Positions 8,303-16,245 are shown, counted from the first letter of the stretch. The stretch is DNA of 64,000 nucleotides from UBA4416 sp044238845 (GCA_044238845.1 JBIICN010000018.1:5414-69413); one strand, 5' to 3'. Numbers and translations are program-made. Notes: generated from the letters alone by a model not told the origin.

Positions 8303-9502
8303 TTATTCCTTAACTAGTTTTAAAACTTGTTTCAGATTTTCTTTGATAGTTAAAAAGTAAATACCTTTCGCCAAGTTAGATATGTCAACGCTGGTGTTTT
8401 CGGAAATTATTTTTCCACGCAATAGGATTCTTCCTAAATTATCATTCACAAAATAGTCTTTGCCAAAAAAAGAAGAATTTGCTTTTATATTTACCGTATT
8501 GCTGGCTGGGTTGGGGTAAATTTCAATATTAGAAAGTTTATTATCTTCAATACTTGTAACTACTGATACACAGTCTGAAAAATAGTTGGTTATGTATGCT
8601 TTTTCAGTTGCGTTTGCTTGATGAAAAGCAGCACCTTTTACATGAGTAATATCTCCTCCCAAATACGAATAGGCAGTAATTGCTAAAGTACCAGTGCCTG
8701 TTGTTGTGCCGGACGTTAATATACCGCCAGAATAACCTTTATAAGTAGCTATATTAAAGGCAGCCGTTTCTGCTGGCAAAAAAGTTGCGCCTACTAAAGA
8801 AGTTCCGCCTAGATATGGTATTAAATTGTCGTTAGTATTACTTATACTCAAATATTTTCTTGAGTGTATTGGGCTTACAGGAACATTGTATCCACAATTT
8901 ACATTAACTGAACTTGTTGTGGCTGCGTTTGGTTTATAAAAAATCCCTGAGCGATAATTGAAATCACTAAGATGAGAAACAATAGCACATACCATATCTA
9001 TGCCTGGGTTAGTGTTTTCAATAAAAACCCGATTGGTTAAACCCGAGCCATTAGAGACGCCTAAAATTCTAATTTTATTTGGATTAACATTAGTAGTATA
9101 TGTTTGTAAAATATTTACTAGGTCATTTATCATATCAACATCAGGAGCATCGCTGTTTTCTGAACAAATATTCCAACTATTTTCAAATCCGGTTGGAGCA
9201 ACAAGTATATGGCATGGAAGCACTGAACCAAATTGACCTGGACCAATCATTGGAGGTCCTGCTAAAGTTGAAAGGTTCTGAGAACCATTACCATGAAGTA
9301 AAATACACACAGGAAACCCACCTGGAGGAACAGTGCCGCTTGGAACTGATATTGCAATTGGGTAGGTATAGCCGCTCGGCTCGGTAGGCCAAGTTTTTGT
9401 TATGATAATACTAGTGCTTGGAGTTAAAACCTGAGAAACTCCAAATATTGGTATGTAAATCAATGCGATGAAAAGTAATTTAGTAATGTTTAAAGTTGTC
9501 AT
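8303..9502 (-). CDS. T9SS-secreted alpha/beta-hydrolase (esterase/depolymerase-like)
   Basis: A 399-residue secreted protein. After a signal peptide ending GVSQ, the hydrolase domain shows an oxyanion-type ILLHGNG motif, a nucleophile elbow GVSNGSG, a candidate acid loop SNTNDNLIPY and a later histidine (DITHVKG), which resembles feruloyl-esterase or polyhydroxybutyrate depolymerase families. The last 75 residues are a type A T9SS sorting domain, starting IEIYPNPASNTVNIK and ending with a KGIYFL...LVKE pattern. The ATG at 9502 is preferred to 9517 because it begins the signal peptide. The promoter at 9616-9645 implies a 5' leader of about 100 bases. The substrate is not predictable. Confidence 0.85.
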   Translation of the reverse strand: MTTLNITKLLFIALIYIPIFGVSQVLTPSTSIIITKTWPTEPSGYTYPIAISVPSGTVPPGGFPVCILLHGNGSQNLSTLAGPPMIGPGQFGSVLPCHILVAPTGFENSWNICSENSDAPDVDMINDLVNILQTYTTNVNPNKIRILGVSNGSGLTNRVFIENTNPGIDMVCAIVSHLSDFNYRSGIFYKPNAATTSSVNVNCGYNVPVSPIHSRKYLSISNTNDNLIPYLGGTSLVGATFLPAETAAFNIATYKGYSGGILTSGTTTGTGTLAITAYSYLGGDITHVKGAAFHQANATEKAYITNYFSDCVSVVTSIEDNKLSNIEIYPNPASNTVNIKANSSFFGKDYFVNDNLGRILLRGKIISENTSVDISNLAKGIYFLTIKENLKQVLKLVKE

Positions 9503-9551
9503 ATATTTTGTTATCAATATTTTAGTTTAATCGTATCTTTTTTTTTAACTT

Positions 9552-9616
9552 GCCCATAACGTTTTCGCGCTAAGCAACGGATTGATTTGAAACATTGTCT
9601 ACCAAAACGCTCTAAC
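9552..9616 (-). repeat. Imperfect hairpin, attC-like in outline
   Basis: On the minus strand this stretch runs from GTTAGAGCGTTTTGG to CGAAAACGTTATGGGC. The two ends are imperfectly complementary (AGCGTTTTGG against CGAAAACGTT, 8 of 10), with a spacer of about 35 bases. It lies about 90 bases after the stop of the orphan gene at 9704-10201. The layout recalls integron cassette recombination sites or a dispersed 3' repeat, but core-site matches are incomplete. Confidence 0.3.
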
Positions 9617-9645
9617 AAAGATAAATGTTTAATGGACTTTTGCAA
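9616..9645 (-). promoter_or_regulatory. Promoter TTG-N19-TATCTTTG
   Basis: On the minus strand TTG (complement of 9643-9645) and TATCTTTG (complement of 9616-9623) are separated by exactly 19 bases. It drives the secreted hydrolase gene starting at 9502. Confidence 0.75.
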
Positions 9646-9703
9646 TCGCCAAGGCCGAAAATTCAAATTGAATCTTGGGTGGATATTGGCTGTAAATTAT
9701 GTT

Positions 9704-10201
9704 CTATTTGTTTTCCATAATGATGTCAAATTGCAATTTATCATTATTGGCATTTATAGTTGAATCATCTAATAGTTCATATTTGCTCATTGATAGTGCA
9801 TATATTTCATTGTCAATAGGTATAAAATACTTTGGTTTTTTATCTGTACAAATATTAACTAATTCTAAATAGTATTTATAGGGCGTTTCATTCGAAAAAA
9901 CTACTTTAATTCCATGAATACTATCAAATGACTGTTTTAGGAAATTTAGTTCTGTTTTAATTAATTTTAATACACTATCATTTTTTACTTCATCTGATGT
10001 TAAATGATAAGGCTTAAAAACTCTTTTTGTTTTCCAATACTCTAACATACTCGTGCAAGTCATTGAACCACCAAAGGATATTTTTACACTATTATTATCA
10101 ACCAAATTTTTATTATGATTAATCAAATAAAACCCAATTAACGATAATAATGAAATGATTAATATCGTCAAGAGTATGTAAAATTGAGCTTTGTAATTCA
10201 T
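9704..10201 (-). CDS. Hypothetical membrane-anchored protein
   Basis: A 165-residue protein of unknown function. One N-terminal membrane segment (residues about 7-28, FYILLTILIISLLSLIGFYL) is followed by a soluble domain presumably outside the cytoplasm. That domain holds two cysteines (TCTSMLEYW and NICTDKKP) and ends in an acidic, strand-rich stretch. No known domain is recognised. Its composition is very AT-rich compared with the adjacent ligA gene, and an attC-like hairpin lies downstream, so recent acquisition is possible but not shown. No clear promoter precedes it; it follows ligA on the same strand after 75 bases. Confidence 0.65.
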   Translation of the reverse strand: MNYKAQFYILLTILIISLLSLIGFYLINHNKNLVDNNSVKISFGGSMTCTSMLEYWKTKRVFKPYHLTSDEVKNDSVLKLIKTELNFLKQSFDSIHGIKVVFSNETPYKYYLELVNICTDKKPKYFIPIDNEIYALSMSKYELLDDSTINANNDKLQFDIIMENK

Positions 10202-10276
10202 TCTAGTGTCGATTTCATTTATTTTTTATTATGTGTCCGTAAAATAGGGTTTGACTATTTAGAAATATACAAATTT

Positions 10277-12334
10277 CTACCCCAACATCTCCAAAAACTC
10301 ATCTTCGTTAATCATCTTCACACCTAAAGATTCTGCTTTCTTTAATTTCTCTGGCCCCATATTATCGCCTGCTAACACAAAGCTTGTTTTTTTGGAGATA
10401 GAGCCCGAGTTTTTCCCACCATGCAATTCAATCATTTCTTTGTATTGGTCGCGGCTATGTTTGGCAAACACGCCACTAATCACAAAGGTTAAATCTTTTA
10501 ACTTATCACTGCCACCTTGTTGTTGTTCTTCGGTTAGTTCAAACTGTAAACCTGTTGCTTTTAATTTTTCAATAATGGCTTTATTTTTTTCGTTACTAAA
10601 AAAGTCGTGCAAACTAATGGCAATAATTTCTCCAACTTCATCAATGGCTAATAGTTCTTCTTTGGTGGAGTGTATCAACACATCCAGTGACTTTACTTTC
10701 TTGGCAATTTTTTTAGCGGTGGTTTCTCCTACATGTCTAATTCCAATGGCATAGAGCACGCGTTCAAAAGGCACTTGTTTACTAGCTTCTAAGCCTTCAA
10801 TTAAATTGTTCGCTGATTTCTCGGCCATGCGCTCCAAAGGCAAAATTTGTTCTTTTGTTAAATCATATAAGTCGGCAATGTTTTTTACTAAGCCAGCATT
10901 ATATAATTGCACCAACGTTTCGCCACCCAAACTGTCAATATTCATCGCCTTACGCGATACAAAATGATCCATCTTTCCAATCACTTGTGGCGGACATTCA
11001 TTTTCATTTGGGCAAAAATGGTTGGCTTCGCCTTCGTCGCGTTTCAGTTCTGTATTACATTCGGGGCAATGCGTAATGTATTGTGTTGGTTCGGTATTTG
11101 GTTTGCGTCTAGTTAAATCTACCCCAATAATTTTAGGAATAATTTCTCCACCTTTTTCTACAAACACAAAATCGCCCACACGCACATCTAGTTTTTCAAT
11201 AATATCGGCATTGTGCAAAGAAGCACGTTTCACCGTGGTGCCACCTAAAGCCACAGGTTGTAAATTAGCTACAGGGGTTATAGCACCTGTGCGCCCTACT
11301 TGATAAACAATTTTTATTAATTCGGTACTTACTTGCTCGGCTTTAAATTTATAAGCAATAGCCCAGCGTGGCGATTTTGCGGTGAAACCTAAATTTTGTT
11401 GCTGGTTGTAATTATTTACTTTAATCACAATGCCATCAATATCGTAAGGTAAATCAAAACGTTTTTTGTCCCAGTAATTAATAAAATCAATCACCTCGTT
11501 AATGCCGCTGCATAATTTAGCATCTTCCGAAATTTTAAAGCCCCATGTTTTAGCTGCATGCATATTATCAAAATGCGATTGGTGTGGTAAACCATCTCCC
11601 AACACATAATATAAAAAGCAATCTAATTTTCGTTTAGCTACTTGCGCCGAGTCTTGCATTTTCATACTGCCACTGGCAGCATTGCGTGGGTTTGCCATTA
11701 AGGCATCTCCAATTTCTTCGCGCTCTTTATTAATGGCATCAAACACTGGGCGAGGCATAAATACTTCGCCACGTATTTCAAACTTAGCAGGGTAGTGGCC
11801 TTTTAATTTTAAAGGAATGGATTTAATGGTTTTGGCATTGGTAGTCACATCATCTCCTTGCACACCATCACCACGGGTAATGGCTTGTTTTAATTGTCCG
11901 TCTTCATAAATCAAACTAATGGATAAACCATCAAATTTTAATTCGCACACATAATCTATTTCTTCAGAAAATAAATTCATAGCTGACGGTGACTGAGGCT
12001 CTCGAAGTCCCGAAGCCATGCCCAATCCTTCCTTTACACGTCTGTCAAAATCTAATAAGTCTTCTTGATTATAACTATTACTCAGCGACAACATCGCATA
12101 CTGATGTTTCACGCTTTGAAAGTTCTTGGTAATTTGTCCACCTACACGTTGGCTTGGAGAGTTCTCAGATAAAAATTCAGGAAACTGTTTTTCTAAAGCA
12201 ATGAGTTCTTCTAAAAGTTTATCAAATTCATAATCACTAATGGTTGGATTGTCTAACACATAGTAATTGTAGTTATGTTGTTCTAATTCGGCAGAAAGAG
12301 CTAGTATTTTATGTTGTGCGTCGTGCGAAGTCAT
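10277..12334 (-). CDS. ligA: NAD-dependent DNA ligase
   Basis: A 685-residue, full-length enzyme that seals nicks in DNA during replication and repair, using NAD. The N-terminal NMN-binding domain contains YYVLDNPTISDYEFD. The adenylation domain has the active-site lysine in ELKFDG (Lys 133) followed by ITRGDGVQGDDVT. A four-cysteine zinc site (CPECN...CPNENECPP) and helix-hairpin-helix repeats follow, and the protein ends in a BRCT domain. Residues about 106-122 form an extra segment just before the catalytic motif; its DNA resembles a dispersed repeat (see the entry at 11988). A divergent promoter region is shared with the gene at 12414. Confidence 0.97.
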   Translation of the reverse strand: MTSHDAQHKILALSAELEQHNYNYYVLDNPTISDYEFDKLLEELIALEKQFPEFLSENSPSQRVGGQITKNFQSVKHQYAMLSLSNSYNQEDLLDFDRRVKEGLGMASGLREPQSPSAMNLFSEEIDYVCELKFDGLSISLIYEDGQLKQAITRGDGVQGDDVTTNAKTIKSIPLKLKGHYPAKFEIRGEVFMPRPVFDAINKEREEIGDALMANPRNAASGSMKMQDSAQVAKRKLDCFLYYVLGDGLPHQSHFDNMHAAKTWGFKISEDAKLCSGINEVIDFINYWDKKRFDLPYDIDGIVIKVNNYNQQQNLGFTAKSPRWAIAYKFKAEQVSTELIKIVYQVGRTGAITPVANLQPVALGGTTVKRASLHNADIIEKLDVRVGDFVFVEKGGEIIPKIIGVDLTRRKPNTEPTQYITHCPECNTELKRDEGEANHFCPNENECPPQVIGKMDHFVSRKAMNIDSLGGETLVQLYNAGLVKNIADLYDLTKEQILPLERMAEKSANNLIEGLEASKQVPFERVLYAIGIRHVGETTAKKIAKKVKSLDVLIHSTKEELLAIDEVGEIIAISLHDFFSNEKNKAIIEKLKATGLQFELTEEQQQGGSDKLKDLTFVISGVFAKHSRDQYKEMIELHGGKNSGSISKKTSFVLAGDNMGPEKLKKAESLGVKMINEDEFLEMLG
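11988..12017. repeat. ligA: Dispersed TGAG...TCGAAG-type repeat inserted in ligA
   Basis: The plus-strand sequence contains TGAGGCTCTCGAAG, similar to the TGAGCGGAGTTGAAG and TGAGCTTAGTCGAAG cores of the intergenic repeats at 15520 and 33485. It encodes most of the additional 17 or so residues (about 106-122) in the ligase, in frame and without a stop. Confidence 0.5.
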
Positions 12335-12339
12335 ATCGT

Positions 12340-12370
12340 TTGTAATTCTTTAACAAATTTGTTATTTTTG
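12340..12370 (+). promoter_or_regulatory. Promoter TTG-N20-TATTTTTG with overlapping palindrome
   Basis: TTG at 12340-12342 and TATTTTTG at 12363-12370, 20 bases apart, upstream of the metal-related operon. A perfect 14-base palindrome, TAACAAATTTGTTA (12351-12364), sits between the two elements and also between the two divergent genes, where it could be an operator or simply part of the opposing ligA promoter. Confidence 0.65.
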
Positions 12371-12413
12371 ATGAAGAATACATTATAAATTTGTCAGGAG
12401 AAATCAACAGGTT

Positions 12414-12821
12414 TTGAAAAAAAGTTTTTCTAAAATATTTATAGCCTTTGTAGCAATCATTTATGTATTGTCTACCGTTGGTGTATCTGTGTTTTCGCAT
12501 TACTGTGGTGGAGAGTTGGAAAAGGTATCATTATTTTCTAAAACAAAATCTTGTTGTGGTGACGAAGAGGAAGTTGCGATGGAAGATGATGGTTGCTGCA
12601 AAGATGAAATAGCACATGTGTTTTTTCAAAAAGACTTTACATTTTATACTTTAGTTAAAAGTATCAAAGCTCCTGTAAATGAGTTGTTTATTATTCAATC
12701 AGACTTTAATGTAGTTTTCTATAAAACACATATTGCTGATTTTTTATCGATTGATGAAAAAGTGCATCCACCCAATTTGGTGCAGCAAGATATTGTTTCC
12801 TGTAGTGTGATTAGAATTTGA
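12414..12821 (+). CDS. HYC_CC_PP-family protein, probably metal-linked
   Basis: A 135-residue exported or membrane-anchored protein. It shows the three hallmarks of the HYC_CC_PP family: SHYCGG after the N-terminal hydrophobic segment, double cysteines (KSCCGDEE and DGCCKDE), and a C-terminal HPPN. Such proteins are small, cysteine- and histidine-rich, and recur next to heavy-metal-binding and TonB genes in Bacteroidota; a role in copper or other metal handling is inferred, not shown. The start is a TTG; no in-frame ATG precedes the signal segment, and an AGGAG lies at 12396-12400. It is first in an operon with an HMA-domain protein and a TonB receptor. Confidence 0.82.
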   Translation: MKKSFSKIFIAFVAIIYVLSTVGVSVFSHYCGGELEKVSLFSKTKSCCGDEEEVAMEDDGCCKDEIAHVFFQKDFTFYTLVKSIKAPVNELFIIQSDFNVVFYKTHIADFLSIDEKVHPPNLVQQDIVSCSVIRI

Positions 12822-12824
12822 TTT

Positions 12825-12880
12825 GTCACCCTGAACTTGATTCAGGGTCTAATGAGATGCTGAATCAAGTTCAGCATGAC
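12825..12880. repeat. Two-hairpin dispersed repeat in the metal operon
   Basis: Two adjacent perfect hairpins: CCCTGAA-N5-TTCAGGG (12829-12847) and ATGCTGAA-N5-TTCAGCAT (12857-12877). The sequence is of the widely dispersed GTCACCCTGAACTTG... type found between bacterial genes. It occupies nearly the whole gap between the HYC_CC_PP gene and the HMA gene and extends the HMA reading frame artificially upstream. Confidence 0.8.
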
Positions 12881-12913
12881 TTTATTTATTTCAAAAATCT
12901 AATAATAAAACAA

Positions 12914-13258
12914 ATGAAAACAATTATCATATTATTTGTAGGTATCATCTTTTCCTTCAAGATTCAAGCACAAACAACAGTTACCACATCCTCTATTTCA
13001 GTGAAAGGCAATTGCGACGAATGTAAAGAACGCATTGAAAATGCCGCCGATATTAAAGGTGTAAAAAATGCCGTTTGGGACGAACATAAGCAAGCAGTTA
13101 CTGTGACTTACGATACAAAAAAAATTACGCTTGATCAAATTGAAAGTGCGATTGCAAAATCCGGACATAAAACAACACACCACGAAGCTGATTTAAAAGC
13201 TTATAAAGGTTTGCCTTCATGTTGTCAATATCAATCTACCGATTGTAAGAAAAAATAG
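12914..13258 (+). CDS. Exported heavy-metal-associated (HMA) domain protein
   Basis: A 114-residue periplasmic protein with a signal peptide (MKTIIILFVGIIFSFKIQAQ) and one HMA domain. The metal-binding CxxC motif is visible in KGNCDECKERIE, and the beta-alpha-beta-beta-alpha-beta pattern continues through VTYDTKKITLDQIESAIAK. A cysteine-containing tail (SCCQYQSTDCKKK) could add ligands. It is probably a metallochaperone for copper or a similar ion. The ATG at 12914 is chosen because the longer frame (from 12818) translates a dispersed repeat. It lies five bases before the TonB receptor gene. Confidence 0.88.
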   Translation: MKTIIILFVGIIFSFKIQAQTTVTTSSISVKGNCDECKERIENAADIKGVKNAVWDEHKQAVTVTYDTKKITLDQIESAIAKSGHKTTHHEADLKAYKGLPSCCQYQSTDCKKK

Positions 13259-13263
13259 TAACT

Positions 13264-15510
13264 ATGAAAAAGTTATTATTAGCTCTTTTTGGGCTTGTTT
13301 TGGTATTGCCTAGTTTGGCTCAGGTGCGGGGCAGAGTGGTCGAAATTTCTCAAAACAAGAAAGATACAACCGCACTTCTAGGCGTAACCGTATTTTGGTT
13401 TAGCACCTCTATTGGTTCTACAACCGATGAAAATGGTTTGTTTTCTATTCCTTCAACAACAGAAACTAACCGTTTAATTGTGACAACAGTTGGTTATAAA
13501 AGCGACACGTTAGTGATAAAAGACACTACGAAATTTTTGTCTATTAGGATGAAAGGTGGCGTAGAATTAAATGAAGTAGAAGTAGTTTATGAAACGACAG
13601 GCACCGAAATGTCTTACTTAAATCCAATTAAAGTGGAAACTTTAAATGAGCGTTCCTTAATGAAAGCTGCTTGCTGTAATTTATCCGAAAGCTTTGAAAC
13701 TAACCCAAGTGTGGATGTGAATTTTGCGGATGCCGTTACAGGAACCAAGCAAATTCAAATGTTAGGTTTATCGGGGCAGTATGCACAAATTACCAAAGAA
13801 AACATGCCTTATATGCGAGGACTCGCCAATGGATATGGATTAAGTTTTGTGCCAGGAACTTGGATACAATCCATTCAATTAAGTAAAGGCGCCGGTTCAG
13901 TTATTAATGGTTATGAGAGTTTAACAGGCCAAATAAACACCGAATTGCAAAATCCTGAAACGTCGGATAAATTAAATTTCAATGCTTACTTAAATCAAAA
14001 TGCGCGTAACGAATACAATTTGAATGTAAAGCATCGCTTCAACGACAAATTTGCTGTGGGATTATTATCTCATGCTAATTTCAATCCCATGCCCGAAGAT
14101 TTGAATAAAGATGGTTTCGCCGATATTCCAACAGGTAAGCAATATAACATTATGAATAAATATGTTTACAATTCGGGCAAAGGATTTGAAGCGCAATTTG
14201 GTGGTGGTTATTTAGAAGATACTCGTGAAGGAGGACAATTAAAGTCTTTACAAAAAAACTATTCAGATACCTTGCCGTATTATTTAATTGGTATTAAAAA
14301 CAAAAAATGGGAACTGTATAGTAAAACAGGATTTGTGTTTCGTAAGAAACCCGGAACCAGTATGGGCTTACAGTTGTCGTATTTAAATCATGAGCAAAAT
14401 AATTATTACGGTATAAATAGCTATTATGGATTGCAAAAAACATTTTATGCGAATTATATTTTTCAAGGAATTATTAAAACAACGGATAATACGTATAAGC
14501 TAGGTGCTAGCTTTATGAATGACCAAGTTGATGAAACCTTTAAATTATTTAAATTTAAACGAAATGAAAGAGTAGGAGGAGCTTTTGCAGAATTTGCTCA
14601 TAACCAAGGAGAGAAGTTTAATTTGGTAGCAGGCTTAAGAGCAGATTATCATAATTATTACGGATTGTTTTTTACACCTCGTTTGCACATGCGTTATGCG
14701 CTAAAAGGTAGTAAAACAGTTTTTAGAATTAGTGGAGGACGTGCTTTAAAAACAGCTAACGTCTTAGCTGAAAATACGGCTTTAATGGCAACTTCAAGAG
14801 ATTGGATGATCACGCCTAGTGATTTAACCATGCCCTATGGTTTAAAACCAGAAACAGGTTGGAATTATGGTTTTAATTTCACTCAAAAACTAAAATTAAA
14901 TTATAAAGACGCTTATGTAACGGTTGATGTATACCGAACTGATTTTACACAACAAGTGGTGGTGGATGTGGATGCTAATACGCAGCAAGTGTTATTTTAC
15001 AATTTAAAAGGGCCTTCATTTTCAAATACCGCTCAAATTGAATTTGGTTGGGAAATACGTAAACGCTTAAATATTAAAACAGCGTATCGTTATGTGGATA
15101 CAAAAGTCAATTACCAATCTGGTTTGTTACAAAAAGCTTTAGTATCTATGCACAGAGCCTTCATTAATTTAAGTTACGAAACCAAAAAGAAACATTGGTT
15201 GTTTGATGCCACTTTACAATACAATGGTAAAAAGCGTTTGCCGCAAACCAACACCAATCCAACAGAGTATCAACGAGCAACGTATTCGCCCGATTTTTTT
15301 AATGTGTTAGCACAAATTACGTATGTTGCTAAAATTAAAAAAGCGGATTTTAATATTTACGTGGGTGTTGAAAATGCTTTAGATTATAAACAAAAAAATC
15401 CAATTGTAGCTAGTGGTGCGCCATATAGCAAATACTTTGATACTAGTATGGTGTGGGGGCCAATTTATGGAAGAATGATGTATGTTGGTTTGAGATATAA
15501 AATAAAGTAG
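13264..15510 (+). CDS. TonB-dependent outer-membrane receptor (probable metal or metallophore uptake)
   Basis: A 748-residue receptor. The signal peptide ends SLAQ. Residues about 20-105 form a carboxypeptidase-regulatory-like domain (RGRVVEISQ...LLGVTVFWF...TVGYKSDTL), then a plug domain (about 115-230, with GLSGQYAQITKENMPYMRGL) and a beta barrel to the C-terminal Y-x-I-K strand. The plug region has an unusual double cysteine (KAACCNLSESFE) that recurs in receptors linked to HMA proteins. Transport of copper or another metal is inferred from the operon with HYC_CC_PP and HMA genes; no substrate motif proves it. Confidence 0.9.
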   Translation: MKKLLLALFGLVLVLPSLAQVRGRVVEISQNKKDTTALLGVTVFWFSTSIGSTTDENGLFSIPSTTETNRLIVTTVGYKSDTLVIKDTTKFLSIRMKGGVELNEVEVVYETTGTEMSYLNPIKVETLNERSLMKAACCNLSESFETNPSVDVNFADAVTGTKQIQMLGLSGQYAQITKENMPYMRGLANGYGLSFVPGTWIQSIQLSKGAGSVINGYESLTGQINTELQNPETSDKLNFNAYLNQNARNEYNLNVKHRFNDKFAVGLLSHANFNPMPEDLNKDGFADIPTGKQYNIMNKYVYNSGKGFEAQFGGGYLEDTREGGQLKSLQKNYSDTLPYYLIGIKNKKWELYSKTGFVFRKKPGTSMGLQLSYLNHEQNNYYGINSYYGLQKTFYANYIFQGIIKTTDNTYKLGASFMNDQVDETFKLFKFKRNERVGGAFAEFAHNQGEKFNLVAGLRADYHNYYGLFFTPRLHMRYALKGSKTVFRISGGRALKTANVLAENTALMATSRDWMITPSDLTMPYGLKPETGWNYGFNFTQKLKLNYKDAYVTVDVYRTDFTQQVVVDVDANTQQVLFYNLKGPSFSNTAQIEFGWEIRKRLNIKTAYRYVDTKVNYQSGLLQKALVSMHRAFINLSYETKKKHWLFDATLQYNGKKRLPQTNTNPTEYQRATYSPDFFNVLAQITYVAKIKKADFNIYVGVENALDYKQKNPIVASGAPYSKYFDTSMVWGPIYGRMMYVGLRYKIK

Positions 15511-15519
15511 AAAAATCTT

Positions 15520-15544
15520 GTGAGGCTGAGCGGAGTTGAAGCCT
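15520..15544. repeat. Dispersed CTGAGCGGAGTTGAAG-type repeat
   Basis: A short intergenic repeat with GGCT...AGCC ends around the core CTGAGCGGAGTTGAAG. Related cores occur at 33485-33509 and inside ligA. It lies just after the TonB receptor stop and touches the 3' end of the small lipoprotein gene. Confidence 0.6.
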
Positions 15545-15686
15545 AATGCCTTTTTCTTTTTTTGTTATGATTAAAACTAGGGCATGTATCACATTTATTT
15601 TTGCCTCTAAATATATAGCAACTTGATAATAATAAAGAGCTGCTTAAAGCAACAATTAATAGGTAAATGTATCTAGAGCGAATCAT
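15543..15686 (-). CDS. Small lipoprotein (47 residues)
   Basis: A short gene on the minus strand. The translation starts MIRSRYIYLLIVALSSSLLL, then a lipobox-like LSSC (Cys 23), then a short cysteine-containing basic tail (KCDTCPSFNHNKKRKRH). A -7 box read on the same strand (15692-15699) ends five bases before the ATG. The CxxC pair is of interest because the adjacent operon handles metals, but the gene points the opposite way and no function is known. Support is the signal sequence, lipobox and promoter together. Confidence 0.6.
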   Translation of the reverse strand: MIRSRYIYLLIVALSSSLLLSSCYIFRGKNKCDTCPSFNHNKKRKRH

Positions 15687-15691
15687 AATTT

Positions 15692-15699
15692 CAAATATA
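15692..15699 (-). promoter_or_regulatory. -7 promoter box (TATATTTG on minus), near-leaderless
   Basis: Exact TAnnTTTG match five bases upstream of the ATG of the 47-residue lipoprotein; transcription would begin at or beside the start codon. Confidence 0.45.
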
Positions 15700-15719
15700 C
15701 GAAAATTCGTAAAACTTTA

Positions 15720-15752
15720 ATACCTGACAGGTTTTTAATACCTGTCAGGTAT
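15720..15752. repeat. Palindromic repeat with ACCTGACAGGT arms
   Basis: Twelve-base perfect arms (ATACCTGACAGG-type left arm at 15720-15731 and its complement at 15741-15752) around a nine-base AT loop. It resembles REP-like palindromes frequent in this phylum. It sits immediately upstream of the -7 box for the DinB-like gene, at about the -33 position, so it may influence that promoter. Confidence 0.75.
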
Positions 15753-15773
15753 AGTTAATAAAGTAAAAAAACA

Positions 15774-15781
15774 TACATTTG
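15774..15781 (+). promoter_or_regulatory. -7 promoter box (TACATTTG), near-leaderless
   Basis: TAnnTTTG match ending three bases before the ATG at 15785. An in-frame TTG at 15779 lies inside the box and is rejected as a start. Confidence 0.45.
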
Positions 15782-15784
15782 TAT

Positions 15785-16243
15785 ATGAACTCAAATGAAC
15801 AGTTTTTAAGAGAGGAATATATTCCTTTGTTACAACAATTATCAGACAATGAAGTTGGATTATGGGGTGTTTTATCTCCACAAGGAATGATTGAGCATAT
15901 GACTGATGCTTTTGCAAATGCACACGGAAGAATTAAATTACCTGCGCAGACACCCGAAGCTATTTTACCTAAAGTAAGAGCCTTTGCATTAAGCGAAACT
16001 CCCTTTAAAGAAAATACAAAAAATGTATTAATGAGCGAGGAGCCAGCGCCCTTAAGAAACCATTCGATAACAGAAGCCATTTGGGAACTTGAAAAAGAAA
16101 TAAAAGCATTTATGGAGTTTTATAATGCAAATCCTGACTCTAAAAATTTAAACCCATTTTTTGGAGAGTTTAATTACGAAGAGTGGTTGCATTTATTGCA
16201 CAAGCATGCTAATCATCATTTAAAACAATTCAATTTATTATAA
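15785..16243 (+). CDS. DinB-like / DUF1569-type protein
   Basis: A 152-residue protein with the four-helix pattern of the DinB/YfiT superfamily. Candidate metal ligands are the histidine in QGMIEHMTDAF (N-terminal third) and the cluster HKHANHHLKQF at the C-terminus, the typical positions in this fold. Members include thiol-dependent transferases, but the substrate here is unknown. It starts three bases after its -7 box and ends two bases before rlmB, with which it is presumably cotranscribed. Confidence 0.78.
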   Translation: MNSNEQFLREEYIPLLQQLSDNEVGLWGVLSPQGMIEHMTDAFANAHGRIKLPAQTPEAILPKVRAFALSETPFKENTKNVLMSEEPAPLRNHSITEAIWELEKEIKAFMEFYNANPDSKNLNPFFGEFNYEEWLHLLHKHANHHLKQFNLL

Positions 16244-16245
16244 GT

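Noticed and set aside
12818..12913. Longer start of the HMA protein
   Set aside because: The extra 32 residues are translated from the two-hairpin dispersed repeat and precede the signal peptide.
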